Program-made: the position numbers and the translations under genes
The notes under the pieces: model-generated
Databases searched by the model: none
Told to the model about the DNA's origin: nothing
Seen by the model: only the letters and a program-made list of their open reading frames with translations
Part shown: in pieces, positions 1 through 13,725 of the stretch
How the letters are laid out: every line of letters starts with the position of its first letter
Numbering within the stretch: the stretch's first letter is position 1
Assembly: GCA_036583965.1 (NCBI GenBank)
Contig: JAZBQD010000028.1
Coordinates: 124,001-188,000, forward strand
DNA length: 64,000 nucleotides
Source of the DNA: Prunella strophiata
Lineage: Eukaryota; Chordata; Aves; Passeriformes; Prunellidae
Reading direction: 5' to 3'

Positions 1-1274
1 CTAACAATTTCCTAACCCATGGTTTTCCACCAGTTCCTTAAGACTGGGATAGACTAACTATAAAACAAATTGTCAAATATGCCATAACCTGCACTAGAAC
101 AGGCTTTTGCAGGCTGGAAATGTGAAAGGCACCACCATGAGCAAGTCAGACTTGGAGCTTCTTTTGAAGTGAACAGAGAAAGCTGGGCTGAGCCACAGGA
201 AGGGCCTCCTTTGGGCCACTGCAGGAAGGAGGGAGGATTACCCTAAGGAGACAGGTATTTTCCTTCAGGGACTGGAAAATAATAGACACCTAAATTTGGG
301 TGAAATACATCTACCATTTGTAGAATCTAAAATCTTTGGGGTTGAACCTTAATATGCCCTGTGCTTAATCTGGTAAGTTCAATTTTAATTTAATTTTATT
401 TTAATAACTTTTTAGTTTAAGTGTAGCTACAAAAGCAACGAGTTTAATTAGCATTTTTAATTAAGAGCATAAATTAAGGGGAATTAAGGGGAATTAAGAG
501 CATAAAGCAGTATTGTTGGACAGTTCTCAAATGGAAATGAAAAGCAGGAATGTATCAGCAGATTAGTAAAGTCAAACTATCTACTTAGTTTTAAAAATAA
601 CACACATAATAAGGCTTCCCTACTTTTTCACACAGCTCCTACACCACACATCCAGTTCCCTTTGAGTTCCCTTGTTTTGTGATTGCAGTTGTGGTCATCA
701 TTAAAAATAGTCTTCCTCTTTTTTTTTTTTTTTTTTTTGGGAGTTTCGTATGAAAAAGGCCCTGTTTTAAGCTGAATGCCATTAGATGCAGCCTTCCACA
801 CTGTGATTTAGAGCCTAAATTTATCATTTATGGAAGTGATCAGCTACATGACATTCCATTATATTGCATACCTAAATTGGATCCTTTCCTATAATAACCC
901 ACACTTTCTAGTATCTAAATTGCTTCATGCTGACTTGCACTGATTTACTGGCATGTCATTTACACCACTTATGACACCACTAAATGTGGCTCAAGCAAAG
1001 TTCCTGCAAGTGGCAGCATGCTGTGCTACAGATAGTTTTGCTCGACTTGGCCAAATGGCAAAATTCCGTTTTGCAGTTGTGCTGTTGCAATTGTGTGTCT
1101 GTGTGGAAACGACAAGACAAGAAAACAAAACCAAAAAATCCTCACAAGAGAAAGGTGGGGAACCACTGTGACGAAGGAGGCACAGTTAGAAGGCAGATTA
1201 GCTCTATTAATGTCTTTATGTATCTCCTTTTAATTAAGGAAATCTTGTTCCCCACAAAAACTCTTTAGAGCCAA
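1..1274. other. Unique AT-rich DNA, no gene seen
   Basis: No coding region or repeat family is recognised. A run of about 18 T lies near 721-738, and a short tandem of a GGGGAATTAA-like unit lies near 475-500. The small open frames here, including one built on the T run, have no family features. Confidence 0.6.
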
Positions 1275-1376
1275 GCTGATGGGTTTGATCTCCCTATGGG
1301 CCATCCACTTGAGAGTTGGACTCTGTGATCCTTGTGTGTCCTTCCAACTCAAAATATTCTGTGACTCATTTATTGT
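1275..1376 (+). repeat. CR1-type LINE 3' end fragment
   Basis: The stretch near 1310-1375 reads like the conserved 3' end of avian CR1 retrotransposons. It has a GATCCTTGTG...CCTTCCAACTC block followed by ATTCTGTGACTC, matching the short terminal repeat unit that CR1 elements carry instead of a poly-A tail. Only the last ~100 bases are recognisable, as expected for a strongly 5'-truncated insertion. The assignment rests on remembered family features, not a database search. Confidence 0.7.
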
Positions 1377-4300
1377 AACTTCAGTAGAAGTAGTGTTAGT
1401 TCTTTCAGGCAGTGTGAATAATGGCTATTAGGCAAATTCCATCTTTGACTGAATAATTGTGGGAAGGAGAGTAGACACCACTCTGGCTTAGATTTGCCAG
1501 TTCTGATTCCTAGAGGAGGGCTTTGCATGCCCAGTAAAATATTGAGAACCTGCTTGTTTTGTGACACAAAGTATGAAAGCCCAGTGACATAACTGTGATC
1601 TGAAATAGTCAGCAGTTGAAAAAATGAAGAAAAAATTTACACTTAAATCAGAAAATAAATTGAGAGCTCTTTTCCCTTTGTTCACTGAAGTAGCACAGCT
1701 ATTCTTATCAGATAACAGATTTCCCCTTCCAGAAGCTACAATTCCTAATGTATGTGTGTACTTCAAATATCCAAAGTTCATTAAAAACAGGCATAAGCAA
1801 CTTGGTGTATATCATTTAGTGCAAATTCAAGCAAAGTTGAGCCAGTTTAGAACTTCACAAAAAGAGCTGCTGTTGAATTCTACTGTTGAACTCAGAGCTT
1901 TTTCTTTCACTGGGATGTCTATATTTTTCATGACCAAAAAAGACTGAAAATCTCTGAAAGAAAATACCCTATTGAGAGAAAAAGAGATCCATTTCCCTCA
2001 TGTCACACTCACAAACTTAAAATTAATTGCCAGATCTCCAATGTCAGTTGGAGACCTTAAGTGGAGACCTCTGTAGAAGGTGAGCTCTTGTTGCTGAGAA
2101 TGCAGTATCCAGACTAGATGTGCTTTAGGGATTTTATTTTGGAATATTTATAACCTGAGTGCTCGTTAATGGTTGTAGCACATCAGGTGAACTCTTTGAG
2201 CACATCTTCTAATTTAGTTGTATCTGAGAGCAAACCAGCTGGCAGGCTCTGAAACAAAAGCACCAGAGATAATGAGGATATTCTCTTCAAAAGTGTCCCT
2301 CCAAATTAAAGGCAGATTCATGTACACTGCCCATCCCTAATTTAAGCATCAAAGGCAAGCATCATCTAAAGTGAGCATACTGAATTTTAAACTGAATTCT
2401 TAGCCAGATGGGTGGCCAGAAGAATTAACAATCAACTCTTTTGAATGTATCATTCTTATTTCAAATGGCTAAAAACCTCAGCATTCTCTTCCTTGCCATT
2501 CCTCAAATACCCTCCTGTTTGATGCAGTGATTCTTCGCTAAATATCCAGACCCATTTTGCAATTTCTTACATTTTATTTGTAATATCTTGAGTTTGAAAA
2601 TGCTGCTTCCAGTTTGCTGCTGCAATTAAGACTGAAAATTGACACATTAACTTCAGGGAATATCCCTGGAAAACATATAAGCATTTAGTTAATTTTCTTT
2701 TTATCCTAAGGATTTAGGGTCACATTGATACAGAATTTCCTTTTCATTGTTTAATTGAATGTGTTTTGAAATGTGAAATGAAATGTGTTTTCTAAGCCAG
2801 ACAAAGTCATGGTTGCTTTCTTAACAGTATTTGGCACCAAGTTTTTAGACAATCACTCTTATTTCTTTATACTTTGGGAGGTGGTCTCAGTGTTTGAGGC
2901 TGCAGTGCTCTCAAAGTATGCTAACATTTCATTGCCAGCAGCTGAATTTTCAAATCCTCTGCATGACACAATTATTCTGTGATTTCCCCATTACCCTCTG
3001 CAATCCAAGAAATCGCTTGCTACATACACTAAAAACCTCAGGGAACTCAGAGAAGGGTGGAGGATTTGGGGTGAGGCGTTAAAATAAATAAAATGTAAGT
3101 ATGCCCTCAGGATCTGTGTTTTTGAATCAGAGCCTAATCAATACAATCAGAAGTTCAATATGGAAATAAAAATGCCACCACGCTTGTTCAACTATTCTGC
3201 AGTACTTCTCACAGTCCTGGCTAAACAGAAAACATCCAAACCTCACCAGGAGAAGCAATTTCATTGCTTCTGCACCATGCACAGGCCCTGTAACTTGGAG
3301 ATAATCAAAGCAACACACAAGCAGGTCACTGCATGTGTTTGAGTGCTCTGCAAACACCAGCCTAAACTCTGCCTTTATCTGTATGGCTTCATGCAGTTAT
3401 TAGCATTATCTGCTCAAATCAGTCCAGTTCGTGACCTGGTCTGTCAATTAATCATTGTGTGCCTTGTAAAAGCAGAGACAAATCCTTGCATGAAACCAAA
3501 GAAGATGCTAGTACTATCACTGGGGATAAGATTTCAAAATTTCTTCCCTTCTCTTGTGTGCTGAAATGACAGTTTTCTCAGAAGAGAAACTAAATCCATT
3601 GGTGGATAATCATCCTTTGGTGACTCATAGGTACCCTCTACAAAACTTTTGAAAGGGAGAAAAGATATAGTGGAAAAGTTAACTGGTTCATTTCAGTTGT
3701 GTTAAAAGGACCACCTTTAAATTATCTCTACTTCTATTAACACGTTACACTCGAGTTATTATCAGGCCAGAGCTATGTGGCAAATATAAATTAATACAGA
3801 AACTCCACTCATACAATTCAGCCTCCATTTTTTTTCCTCATCCAGCAAGGCTGACTAAAAAGTATCTATAAGGAATTAGAAAACAATGGGTTAATCTTTA
3901 TAGGCAGGGGAAGAACTACATACCAGAAAATATTTAGGAAGAGGTACTGTGGCCTCCCGTGCCTATGCACAGTGACAGAGAATAGTTCAGGAGTTTAGTG
4001 CCTACATTCCTAATGTGGAGTACTGGCTGAGTCTACATTATTTATCATTATTATTTGTTACTGCTGATGATATACTGAAACATAAGGAGAAAAGATAAAA
4101 AAAAATAATAAAAATAAAGCTATGGGGAGCTAAAAACCTTTTTAGCTGTATAGAAGATTTTTTGCTTGCTCTTTGCAACTTACCTTAAGATGTTGAGATA
4201 AACTATTTTCAACAGAAGAAATGGCAGAGGGGCTCTATACATAACACAAATTATGTAAGATATGATTCATAGACATCAGAGGTAGAATTTTTTTTTTTTT

Positions 4301-4384
4301 TTTAATAACTACCATAGGGTGATATAAGGTGAGTAAAGATTACCTATATGAAGTACTTACTGGGTAGACAGCAGTGTCTATTTG

Positions 4385-4450
<66 letters not shown>

Positions 4451-6384
4451 TCAGTCACAATCATCTCTTCAATTACAAACAGCAGCATTATGTGAAGGAT
4501 TGTTCTCATCTACTTTTAGATGCTATGAACTTTCAGAGGTATAAATATGAAACTGGATGGCAATTTGGATGAGGGCAGCAAGTAAAGATGGGGCACTCTG
4601 TTGCAGGTTCTCAGAGATGAAAGGTGGATCAGCAGTGAGAAGGCCAAAAGACAAAGGGTGTAAAAGTGGTACCTGATTCTGTAGTTAAATGAAGGCTCCC
4701 AGATGTCATTCCAAGACAACTCATTAAAAAGAGCACTTCTTAGATAGATTGAATCTATGCAGTCCAGAAAACTGAAGTAACAACAAAAAACCTAGGGGAA
4801 AAAAAAAGCACTTATAAGTAGATTTATGATTTTCAAAACAAACAACAACAACAAAAAAAGAGACCAGATACATATATAACTTCCTCTTAAGTAAATGCCC
4901 CATTTTCATACTATGACATTCCTTGAAAAAATGTGTTACCAGAGGTTCTTGGCCCACTCAAATGCTTGTTTTGGTTTTGTTCTTTTGAAATTTCAAACAA
5001 AACATTCAGAATACCTCAGTGAACCTTGAACCCAACATAGTCAATTTTTTAATGGCTGTTTTCTCCAAGTTATAAACTCTGGCAGACTGACATTTGTGCT
5101 CCACCTCTTTGTTTTCTGTGAATAATGTCCAAACATTTACAGAAAGCAATATTCCAGGAAAGGTATGGCAGAGCATACATATTTCAAACAGGATTTTGAA
5201 AATTGTTTTGCTCTCATCTAAAATAAAAAATCAATATGTTTCCTTGTTCTCCACAAAAGGGTTTTGACAGGCTGCATCAGAGGCATGGGAGATACATCAT
5301 CTGTTACAACAGAGCAGGCTGTGTGAGAGCAGATCAGGCAGTGTCAGCTACCAGCAATTTCCAGAATTTCCAGCCCTGTTTTTTTAATGAAAGTAGACTT
5401 ACACAATCACATCACCTGTTCATCTTTCACACTCTCATCCATTCCTAATTTACAAACTTTGAAAGAGATCTCAAAGGAAAAAATAATTTTGGCAGGTTTG
5501 ATGTGTGGGACTCTTTTTGGGGTGAGGGCGTGCTGTTGGTTTTCAGGTTGGGGATGGGAATTTTTGAGTTTTATGAAAATGTCCAGCTGAATAAAAGGAA
5601 GGAATGTGCAGTGCAAGCAGAGCTGGATTTGATTTGCTTGCTGGACTGTGAGCACACACACGGCCCTGACCAAGGCCAGTTGCTCCTGCCCATGGTACCA
5701 AGTGGGGCCTGGAGAGGAGCAGAGCATCAAAGGAGCTTCAGGGCACATCCTGGAGAATGTCCTGGGGAAGTCAAAAAGGGTGGATAACACAGGAATTAAA
5801 TGGAGGGACTTAGGAAGAAATGAAGCTGCTTCCAGAGGCATCTAAGATAAATTCTCAAGAAAACCAAGCTTCATCAGTTCTGTTGCTTACAAAAGAACAT
5901 TTTTAACTTAGCTATCACTGTGGAACATTTTAATTACACCTAATTAGGAAGTTCCAGCAGAATTCTGATAAAACCTTTTTCCAGACTACTGATGAATTGC
6001 AAGCAGTTTGGGGCACTACAGGAACCAGAAGCAGCAAGGAAAAAGAAGCATTTGAGGTACCTAACTAATATTACATTATTAAATTCAATACCCAAGCACT
6101 TGCAGTAATTAAATATGTTTGAATGGTGAATACACTTCTGATATCTGAATCAATTAATTGGTATTTCATCATTAAAAATGCATTTCTCCTTCTGTAACAC
6201 TGTCTGGATCATAAAAATACAAAAACACAAAGGTGATTGAACAGAATCTTTCAAAGGTCTGTCCTCCTCACAGCCTCCTTTGACAGAGGTCAAATGGGGA
6301 GGTCCAGAGTGTGATACCCCAACAAATTGAGTCTGTGTGTACTTCCCCCTTTGTACTTTTCAGAGCTGGTTTCAGAGTCTGAGA
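1377..6384. other. Unique AT-rich DNA with an (AAT)n microsatellite
   Basis: No exon, RNA gene or recognisable transposon was found. The clearest local structure is the AAT microsatellite at 4386-4450. A T run lies near 4290-4302. The region at 5500-5840 is more GC-rich than its surroundings but shows no family signature. Open frames of 60-144 codons here overlap on both strands and look like chance. Confidence 0.55.
4386..4450. repeat. (AAT)n microsatellite
   Basis: This is an uninterrupted run of about 21-22 copies of the trinucleotide AAT/TAA, seen directly. A pure array of this length is expected to vary in length between individuals. Confidence 0.95.
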
Positions 6385-6625
6385 GTCACAGAATAATGGA
6401 ATCATTTATGTTGTGGACAACCTTTAAGATCGATCCCAACCATATCTGTGAAACTTTCTTGTCAAACTTTCCTCTTTTCCAACACCTTTTCCCAAAACTT
6501 GGAAGTTTCAAGAGAAGTGTCTGCACAACTTGGTCTTATTAAGTCTGTATTAGGTCTGAGCATGAGGCTGGACTGAAAGTCCTTGGTAGTACATTCCAAA
6601 GCAGATTATTCTATAATTCTAAACC
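6385..6625. repeat. Degraded CR1-like tails in opposite orientations
   Basis: At 6385-6450 the sequence starts with TCACAGAATAATGGAAT and continues with CCTTTAAGATCGATCCCAACC. This resembles the reverse complement of a CR1 3' region. At 6560-6625 it runs GGCTGGACTGAAAGTCCTTGG...ATTCCAAAGC...ATTCTATAATTCTA, resembling a CR1 3' end in the forward direction. The two tails point away from each other. Both are heavily mutated, so the call is tentative. It could be two separate insertions or one composite repeat. Confidence 0.5.
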
Positions 6626-8668
6626 AGAGCATATTTTGTAGCACAAACACTAGCACTAATAAAAATGTATAATAAGCAAAAATGAAATCTTCACCCCAAG
6701 ATCTAAATATGTATTCAGGAAAAGATATCTGTAAATCAGCAGCATTTGATGAAGCCTACTTATATTGCAGTTTGCTCTTACGAGAGAAAAATAAAGACTC
6801 ACAATTTTTATCAGAAGATGTGTATGAGTCACGCTTAAGGCTTTGAGCTTTATGGTCCCTCTTCAGTTCCTCTTTCTGAGAATGAGGGTACTTCAGCTCA
6901 TTCTTCATTCTTGTATCAATAACACTTGGCTCCTGTTGTTTGGCTTTGGTTAAGCTTTCTCTAATACAACTCAGAAACTGCAGTCAAGGGAGTGAGACAG
7001 TCACAGTACCCAAATCAATATTAATTCCTTATAAATCTTAGTAAAAATAGCTTCTCCATGTGTGTCTCATACTTTCAGGAGGAGAAGTCTCACAGTGTCT
7101 GCACAGTTCATCCAGCAGCTCAAAGTGCAGAGAACACCAGTGCCTCAGACTCTAAGGCAGTGGCACTATTCTGATATAGCAGCTGGAGACATCATTCCAG
7201 CTCAGTAGAAAGCCCTTCCTTGAAGCCTGGACTGGCTCAGCACATTCTTTAGTTATCGAATACTGCTTGTATCACAATGCCATCTGTTAGGTGAAATAAT
7301 CTCCATAGATCGGGGGTTTACTTTCCAAGAACCTAAGTGTCAGCTTACGTTGTTTAATATCCTGCCTGAACTTAATCTAGCTAAAGCATTTCTACACTTA
7401 AAACACTTTGTTTGTATCATGAAGGACAACCCCTCACATTCCCTTCTTCATCTCACTGTATTTTAATCTAGAAAAGGCTTCTAAATTCCCATTAAAAATT
7501 GGGAGCCAGAATTAAAATTAATCACTCTCCATTTTCCTTTAATGTCTAGACAGAATTGCATGAACTCATGTTCCTAGAGCAGAAAAGGTAAAAACACATG
7601 ATCCTCAAGAGATTTGAGTTCATAGGGAATTTTCTTAGCACTCCTTGACATTGTGCTATTAATAAAAATAAAAGTGTGGTAAGCACAAACTATTCAGAAC
7701 TTGACCCTGTTCACAGACTCATTTCTGACGTCTGCAGAGAATTTCTAGGCAAATCAATAAGCTACAAATGCAGAGTCCCTTAAGGCCTTGCCTTGGATTC
7801 ATGGACAGTAAATCACTGAGAAATATTTTGACTGAAATGTTGCAGGTTTTACAGTGTTTTCTGATGATTTTTTAGTATTTTTCAACCAAACAAAAACGTT
7901 TTTTCGTAATATTTTACCTACCCATTCTGCAACTAAAATATGCTGACCCAATATTCTCCGTATTTGTGACATTAGATTGTAATCTCCCTTTGCCAAGTCC
8001 GCATAAAACGTCACTTATTAGATATTAAGCCTTTAAAAGCAAGTATTTTGGCAACGTTGCAATAAACTGCTGGTTCTATAGTAATTAGGACAATACAGAA
8101 CTATATGGGAAACTACTCTCCCACTTCAAAGTGGATACTGATGCTAATAGATTTAATCATAGGCAAATTTTTGTTCAATGTTGACTTAGTTTTGGCAGCC
8201 TAGTAAAAAATGAAATGGAAGCTGACACATACCTCTGTTTTAAGAAAATGTTTAGTTGGCTAGAAACAGACAGTATATTCTGTAACATTATCTTCCCTCT
8301 GCTGACTTATGGTAGGAAGTGCTGCTGTGGAAGGTGTCCCACCAAACTTAAAAGGAAACACAATGAGCATGGATAGAAGTACTAAATGATGGAAAGCCAC
8401 CAGCATTACCATTTTCCAGTGTTATGGGCATAAGAGTCAGGGGGATTTGATGCGCATATAACTACACATTACCATCTTTATTTTCTTCTTCAGCAAGGTG
8501 CCATTTTTATGAAAAGAAAAATTACTGTCAGCTTCCATTCAGCAAAGACAGATTCTTTGTTTGTTGTATTATAAAAGTGTCACCATTAGGCCCTTCCAGA
8601 TCAGTCTCCTTGTTTCATTAGATTTGACACACATTCTTCTCTGAAGTCATATGAGCTTGGAGGCCCAC
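6626..8668. other. Unique DNA, no gene seen
   Basis: AT-rich sequence with no recognised repeat family, exon or RNA gene. Small open frames, such as one of 71 codons at 7799-8014 on the minus strand, show no domain or family features. Confidence 0.5.
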
Positions 8669-9040
8669 TGTGATCCCCCTGCTTGGCTTGGCCAGGAGGA
8701 GCTGGTTAATAAAGAAGAATGGGAACAGTGGAATAGCCTGGAAAATAAAAACACTAATAATGAAAATAACAAATGTGGTGCAGATTACAGAGGCTAGATT
8801 CCAAAGACCCTGTGGGTGTGGCAAAAGCAGCCAGGTATAGGGGCATAAGGTCCAATCATGAAGGTGAACTCAGAACATGACCTTATAAGAAGAAAGTCCT
8901 GAACCAATGAAGAAGGAGAACTGGAAACTTGACCAAATATAGGATGGTTCTATTAGCATACTACTAATTCCCATGACCCCACTCTTACCACCGTGGCCTG
9001 GTCAGGGGTCCCCTCCCCTCAGTGCCCTGCCTGCCATGGT
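8669..9040 (-). repeat. Old LTR copy A (pair with 10476-10850)
   Basis: This segment aligns by eye over its whole length with 10476-10850. Shared blocks include CTTGGCCAGG near the left end, ATAACAAATGTGG, CCAAAGACCC, GTATAGGGG, GGTCCAATCA, GTGAACTCAGAACATGACCTTAT, TGACCAAATATAGGA and CCCATGACCCCACTCTT. Layout and size fit a solo LTR of an ERV lying on the minus strand, with its left end at TGTGATCC. Many substitutions and small indels separate the two copies, so both are old. The right boundary is approximate and no convincing target-site duplication was found. Confidence 0.6.
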
Positions 9041-10475
9041 TTGTGGCCAAAGCCCACTGCAAATGCATCTGAAGCAAGAATCCCAGTTGCATGAGATTCC
9101 ACAAAGTCAGAGGTTAAAAGGCTTTCAAAATCCAGCAATTCCTTCCCCCACCCCACATCATTCTTGATTGCTGCCTCTCTCCTACAGACAGCTGAAGGCT
9201 CTGTCAAGGTGCTGCAGTTGTCCTCTTGCCCCTTAGAACAAATGAACCCAAGCTGAGCTTCTACATCATGCTGGGGTCACAGGCTCATCCTTCCAAACTC
9301 CTAAATAAATGACTTGGCAGCTGAGTTTTCTAGCATCAGTGTTCTGGCAACAGCTACAGGATGCCCTACAGCTTCACAGACTGTTTGCGTTAGATAGTGT
9401 AATAGTAGGATTCACAGCGAGATTGTTGCTTGTTGCTCTTCCCAAAGAAAGAACCAACAAGACTGTGGTTATAGGTTGTTGGCTTCAAACACAACTCCCA
9501 TTTTATGGTGCACTCTGCAATTTTGGAACAGTTTTACTTCCCTGTGGAAATATTCAGGTTTTTTACCAATCCAGTAATGCAAGATTCATAAAAACACACG
9601 TTGAAAAATGTAAAAGGGAAAATAGCACAAATTTTGAAATTTGAAAGTCTGAGAACCTGGCTTAAAAAGGCTTAACCGAGTACAGAAGAACTCCAAAGAA
9701 TCTAAATAGTCTAATAATAGTCTGATAATCTCCTAATAGTCTAATAATCTAATCCTAATACTCTAACAATCTAATAGTCTAATAATCTACCTTCAGTTAA
9801 ATGGAATTTTTTAAACCACTGTTTTGTGGCCCCTTTTGAGCACAGTAGCTGCAGAAAATGTCACTGCTGACTTTTAGAATTAAACAGGAATAGTCAGAGA
9901 GTAGGACAAGGTGGTTGTGTAGGTTCTATCCAACTGAACTCCTCTAGTCAATCGACTGGAATAATAAATTGGTAAAATTTAGATGGGGTCTAATTACAGG
10001 GATCTTCTAACTTCTTATGAGCAGGTAGGATACCTGAACAGCAAAACATTTCTATTGGACAAAATGATTTACTAGTATGTTGTTTTAGACAGGTAATGTA
10101 AACAAAGGCAGACATATAGAAAGATAAAGATATGTTACTTTTGTATTGCAGTTCTGTTTTCCAACAGAGAACACACAGAAATGGATTTACAAAGCTCCTA
10201 GGAAATATGTATAAAACAGACACAGGACATTTAGATTTTGATGCACAAATACAGTTTCAATGCATATATACACCGCATCTGCCATAAAAAAATACCTTCT
10301 GCTTTGACTGCAGAAGTATTGTATTTTACCAAAAATTAAATACCCTTGTTCTTTCACTTCTGTGTCATTGATCAAATAAATGAAAGTGCCTACTGATCCT
10401 TCTGAAGAACAATAATAGAGACCACAGAGGCTTTGAACAAAAGTGGACACATCTGATATTGCAGTCTTCTCTCAC
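9041..10475. other. Spacer between two related LTRs, with a TAATAGTC-type repeat
   Basis: About 1.4 kb separates LTR copies A and B. It shows no gag, pol or env motif in any frame, so it does not look like the interior of a provirus. A 111-codon open frame at 9309-9644 on the plus strand has no family features. The only notable structure is the low-complexity repeat at 9690-9790. Confidence 0.5.
9690..9790. repeat. Imperfect TAATAGTC/TAATAATC short tandem repeat
   Basis: The stretch contains many degenerate copies of an 8-9 base unit (CTAATAGT, CTAATAATC and variants) in direct orientation, seen directly. It is a decayed minisatellite-like array. Confidence 0.8.
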
Positions 10476-10850
10476 TGCAACCCCTTGTTCAGCTTGGCCA
10501 GGGAGAACTGGCAAAATAAGGGACTGGAATGATGGTCTTGCCCAAAAAAGAAAGACTTTATTAACAAAGTAACAAATGTGGAAAACCGCAGAGCTTGGGG
10601 GCAAGATCCAAAGACCCGGGGGGTGCCGCACCACAACAAGGTATAGGGGTCTTTTAAGGGCAAGGGTCCAATCACAAACGTGAACTCAGAACATGACCTT
10701 ATTTGTATCAGGTACCGAACCAACTGAGAACAAGAACCAGAAACATGACCAAATATAGGACAGTTCTATCAGCACACTGACTCCCATGACCCCACTCTTC
10801 GCACCATGACCTGGCTAGGTGTCCCTTTTTCAGTATCCTGTTTCCCATGG
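10476..10850 (-). repeat. Old LTR copy B (pair with 8669-9040)
   Basis: Direct-orientation relative of copy A about 1.8 kb away, sharing the blocks listed there. On the minus strand it carries AATAAAG at about 10556-10562, a plausible polyadenylation signal, which supports an LTR in minus orientation. The left end is near TGCAACCCC. The right end is unclear. A TCTCA-like pentamer on both sides could be a decayed duplication, but this is weak. Confidence 0.6.
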
Positions 10851-13725
10851 TCTCAGGTTGATACCTTCTGTATATGCTACTGATGCAAAACCACTATTTA
10901 TCCCAGCTGGACGTGACCCTAAATAATATCTTGTCTTTTATCAGGATCCAATTCATATGTCCCCCTATCTGGTGGGCTTATTTTACATAATCTGGGACTT
11001 GTATCAAGTGTCCACTCGCACAAGCCAGCAATTTTTCTAGGAGCCCCCACACATGTTTTTCTGAAACTGTAAACCCATCACAACCCTGCTGCTTCAGATC
11101 ACCTTCAGCCCAGTGCCATTACAAGAATGACTTTGTACAGAGGTCTGCATAGGATTATATTAATCCTTAAATCTCTGCATTATCAGTTACTCTGAAAGCT
11201 GCAAGCTGGAAAGACATTTTTGAAAAAGATTTTTGATGAAGACAGGTAAAGCTGGCATAGCATTTCTTGCTCTGATTTGGCTCACAGTCATTCCTGTCCT
11301 CCTAAAAACCAGAAAGTTTGGTGTTTTGGACCTCTGATTGCAGAAAGCTGGGTATGAACTTTGAGAAAAAATTCCCATGTCAAAAAGTCAAAAGAAATGA
11401 TGAAACAATAAGGAAAAATCAGTGTAAGAATGCTCTGAAAGATGATAAAGTTAGGCACTCCGGCAGGTTGACACACTATGACCTATTAAAGGATCAAGTA
11501 TGTAATTTACAGTTTGTAGCTATTATAGTAGTTATTTACATATTTACTTCACTGCACACATTTCATTTACTGCACTGCAGTACTGTGGGCCATGACCGCT
11601 ATATGCAAAAGACAAAATTAAGAAAAATCCCTTCCTCAAACACCACATTTTACCTTGGCATATATGAAGAAAGACATTTACCTAATTAGGTGTTTCCCAG
11701 CTCTTTCTGCCCTCTCATCAAAGTCTAAATTCCTAAATAATTGAAGGATAGACTCAATATAGGCCCATTTTTAGGGCCCATTCCTACTAGCTGGTCCCTC
11801 TCTAAGTGTTAACTCTACTAAATACCATGTAGGGAAATTCTATAATAGGTTTCATTGTGGTTCTGCAAGGTAAGATACTACAGATAAAACTTCGGACTCC
11901 CTCCCCTTCTGCTGTTGTGCACTGTTGTCAGAGTTTATAACTAATTTATAAGGGAACTCAGCACTAACGAACTGTGTGTCTGTGCTTATGTGTGTGTTTC
12001 CATCTGCATAGAGTAAAAAAGCAATTTAGATGTGAAAGATAGAGTAAACTGACTTGGCATTGTACACAGAAATATTTTCAGCTTGCCTACCTGAAAATAC
12101 ATCTTAAATAATACGATTCATTCTGAGTGACTGATTATGTGACTCCTACTTACAAGTCCTGAACCTAACATTCTAAAATCAGACTTTCTTTCCATTTTGA
12201 AGCAGTAAAAGGGCTTCTCCATCTCGACATGATTTATCATTTTTTTCTAGTTGAACTAACTAACTAAACAGCCCAAAACCTCTGGCTGCAAAGACTTATT
12301 ATAAAATATCATCCTCTATTTATGGCATGCATCCTTTTCTTTCATATTTGTCTTAAAGGAAACAGATAAAAAATTATTATTAAATTTAAACATAATAGGT
12401 TGATTTCTTCATTGTTCCTTTCAATGAATGCACTCATTTATTTCCCACTGCATACAAAAGGTGCTGTATAATACATAACAGTGAATATGGGAGTATGGAG
12501 ATTTTTTTAGCTTCCAGTAGTCCTTATCAACTTGAGTAAGAAAATTACTGATTTAAATAATCATAAACATCCCGTGTGAAAAGATTTGTTCTGGCCTGAC
12601 CTGTTCCTATAGGATGTATCTCATCACTGAGTAATTTTCACCCTCTATACAAGTCTCAGGAAAATGTTGGAGATTTTTTTCCCTACAGACAGCACACTGT
12701 TGCTGTCCATAGATCCATTCTGAAAAAATATATAGATGATGACTTCAGCTATATGGGTACAGACTGGCATCAATTAAAAGTGTGTCTGTGACTAAACCAC
12801 ATGGACTTCTAAACCTCCCTGATTTTATCAACTCTACTTGTGGGCATCTGCTATTGTTACAGAAGTCTTTAATCACACACTTTCCTGGAGCCAAGCAAGT
12901 TGCATAAAATAATAAATCCCTTCCTACCCAGAGCAGAAAAAACTTGCCTCAAGAAACACTTTAAGAAACTTTGCACATAGAGGTCACTATGTTATTAAAG
13001 GGGAAAGCGAAGTGCTGTGCCATTGAAGGCTGAATTCATATTTTAAAAATGAAATCTATTTTACAGCAGTTTATAATTTGGCCATGAAAAACTCCTTTGG
13101 GCTGAATTTTTGCTATGGAGATTTACCTTAAACACAGGTTCTCTCTGAAAGTCTAAGACCTGGTTCAGACATTAAGAAGATTAGGAAAAAATTACAGAAA
13201 TAGCACATTTCTTGACTGGAATTTGTAACAAAATCTGTTGCAACTAATTAAATTGTCAGAATGTAAATTTTCCATGCTTATCCTCACACAAGCCATTCCA
13301 GACACATTTATGCAAACCTAACTCTAGACTGGGAAAACACAGAACTCGTGGTCCCAGTACAATGTGTGATTTTCACAATCATGCACTTAAAAATGCAGGA
13401 ATTTGAGAAGCCTTTCTACATTTCTAGTGGTTATAAGTCATATCTATCAATATTGCAACCAAAGGACCTAAATTTTAAAAACTTTCAAGTGTATAAAACT
13501 TGCACAATCCCAGACTCGCCTCCAAATAGATGCCAACAGGTGGGCCACAACAATCTGCCACAGACACACCTTTTTGTCTGAATTAATTTAATTTTGCCTT
13601 AATTTAGAGGCAAATCTGAAAGAGCACCACACTAAGTGGACAACTGGGATGATGTTTTCTGCATTTTTGGTTATGGGTTTGGAAGGCATTTTTTTTTTTT
13701 TTCCTGCCTGTCTTGGTATTAGTCT
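10851..13725. other. Unique AT-rich DNA, no gene seen
   Basis: No exon or repeat family recognised. A 123-codon open frame at 11318-11689 on the plus strand has no domain features. A run of about 12 T lies just before the GC-rich block at 13726. Confidence 0.5.

Noticed and set aside
1624..1947. 107-codon plus-strand frame considered as a host exon
   Set aside because: No domain. It lies in AT-rich unique DNA with an overlapping antisense frame of similar length. No convincing splice sites.
5407..5841. 144-codon minus-strand open frame
   Set aside because: It overlaps several plus-strand frames of similar length in a GC-richer patch. No domain, splice-site pattern or codon bias supports it.
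9690..9790. Repeat array considered as CRISPR-like
   Set aside because: The units are short, degenerate and contiguous, with no unique spacers, and the context is a vertebrate genome.
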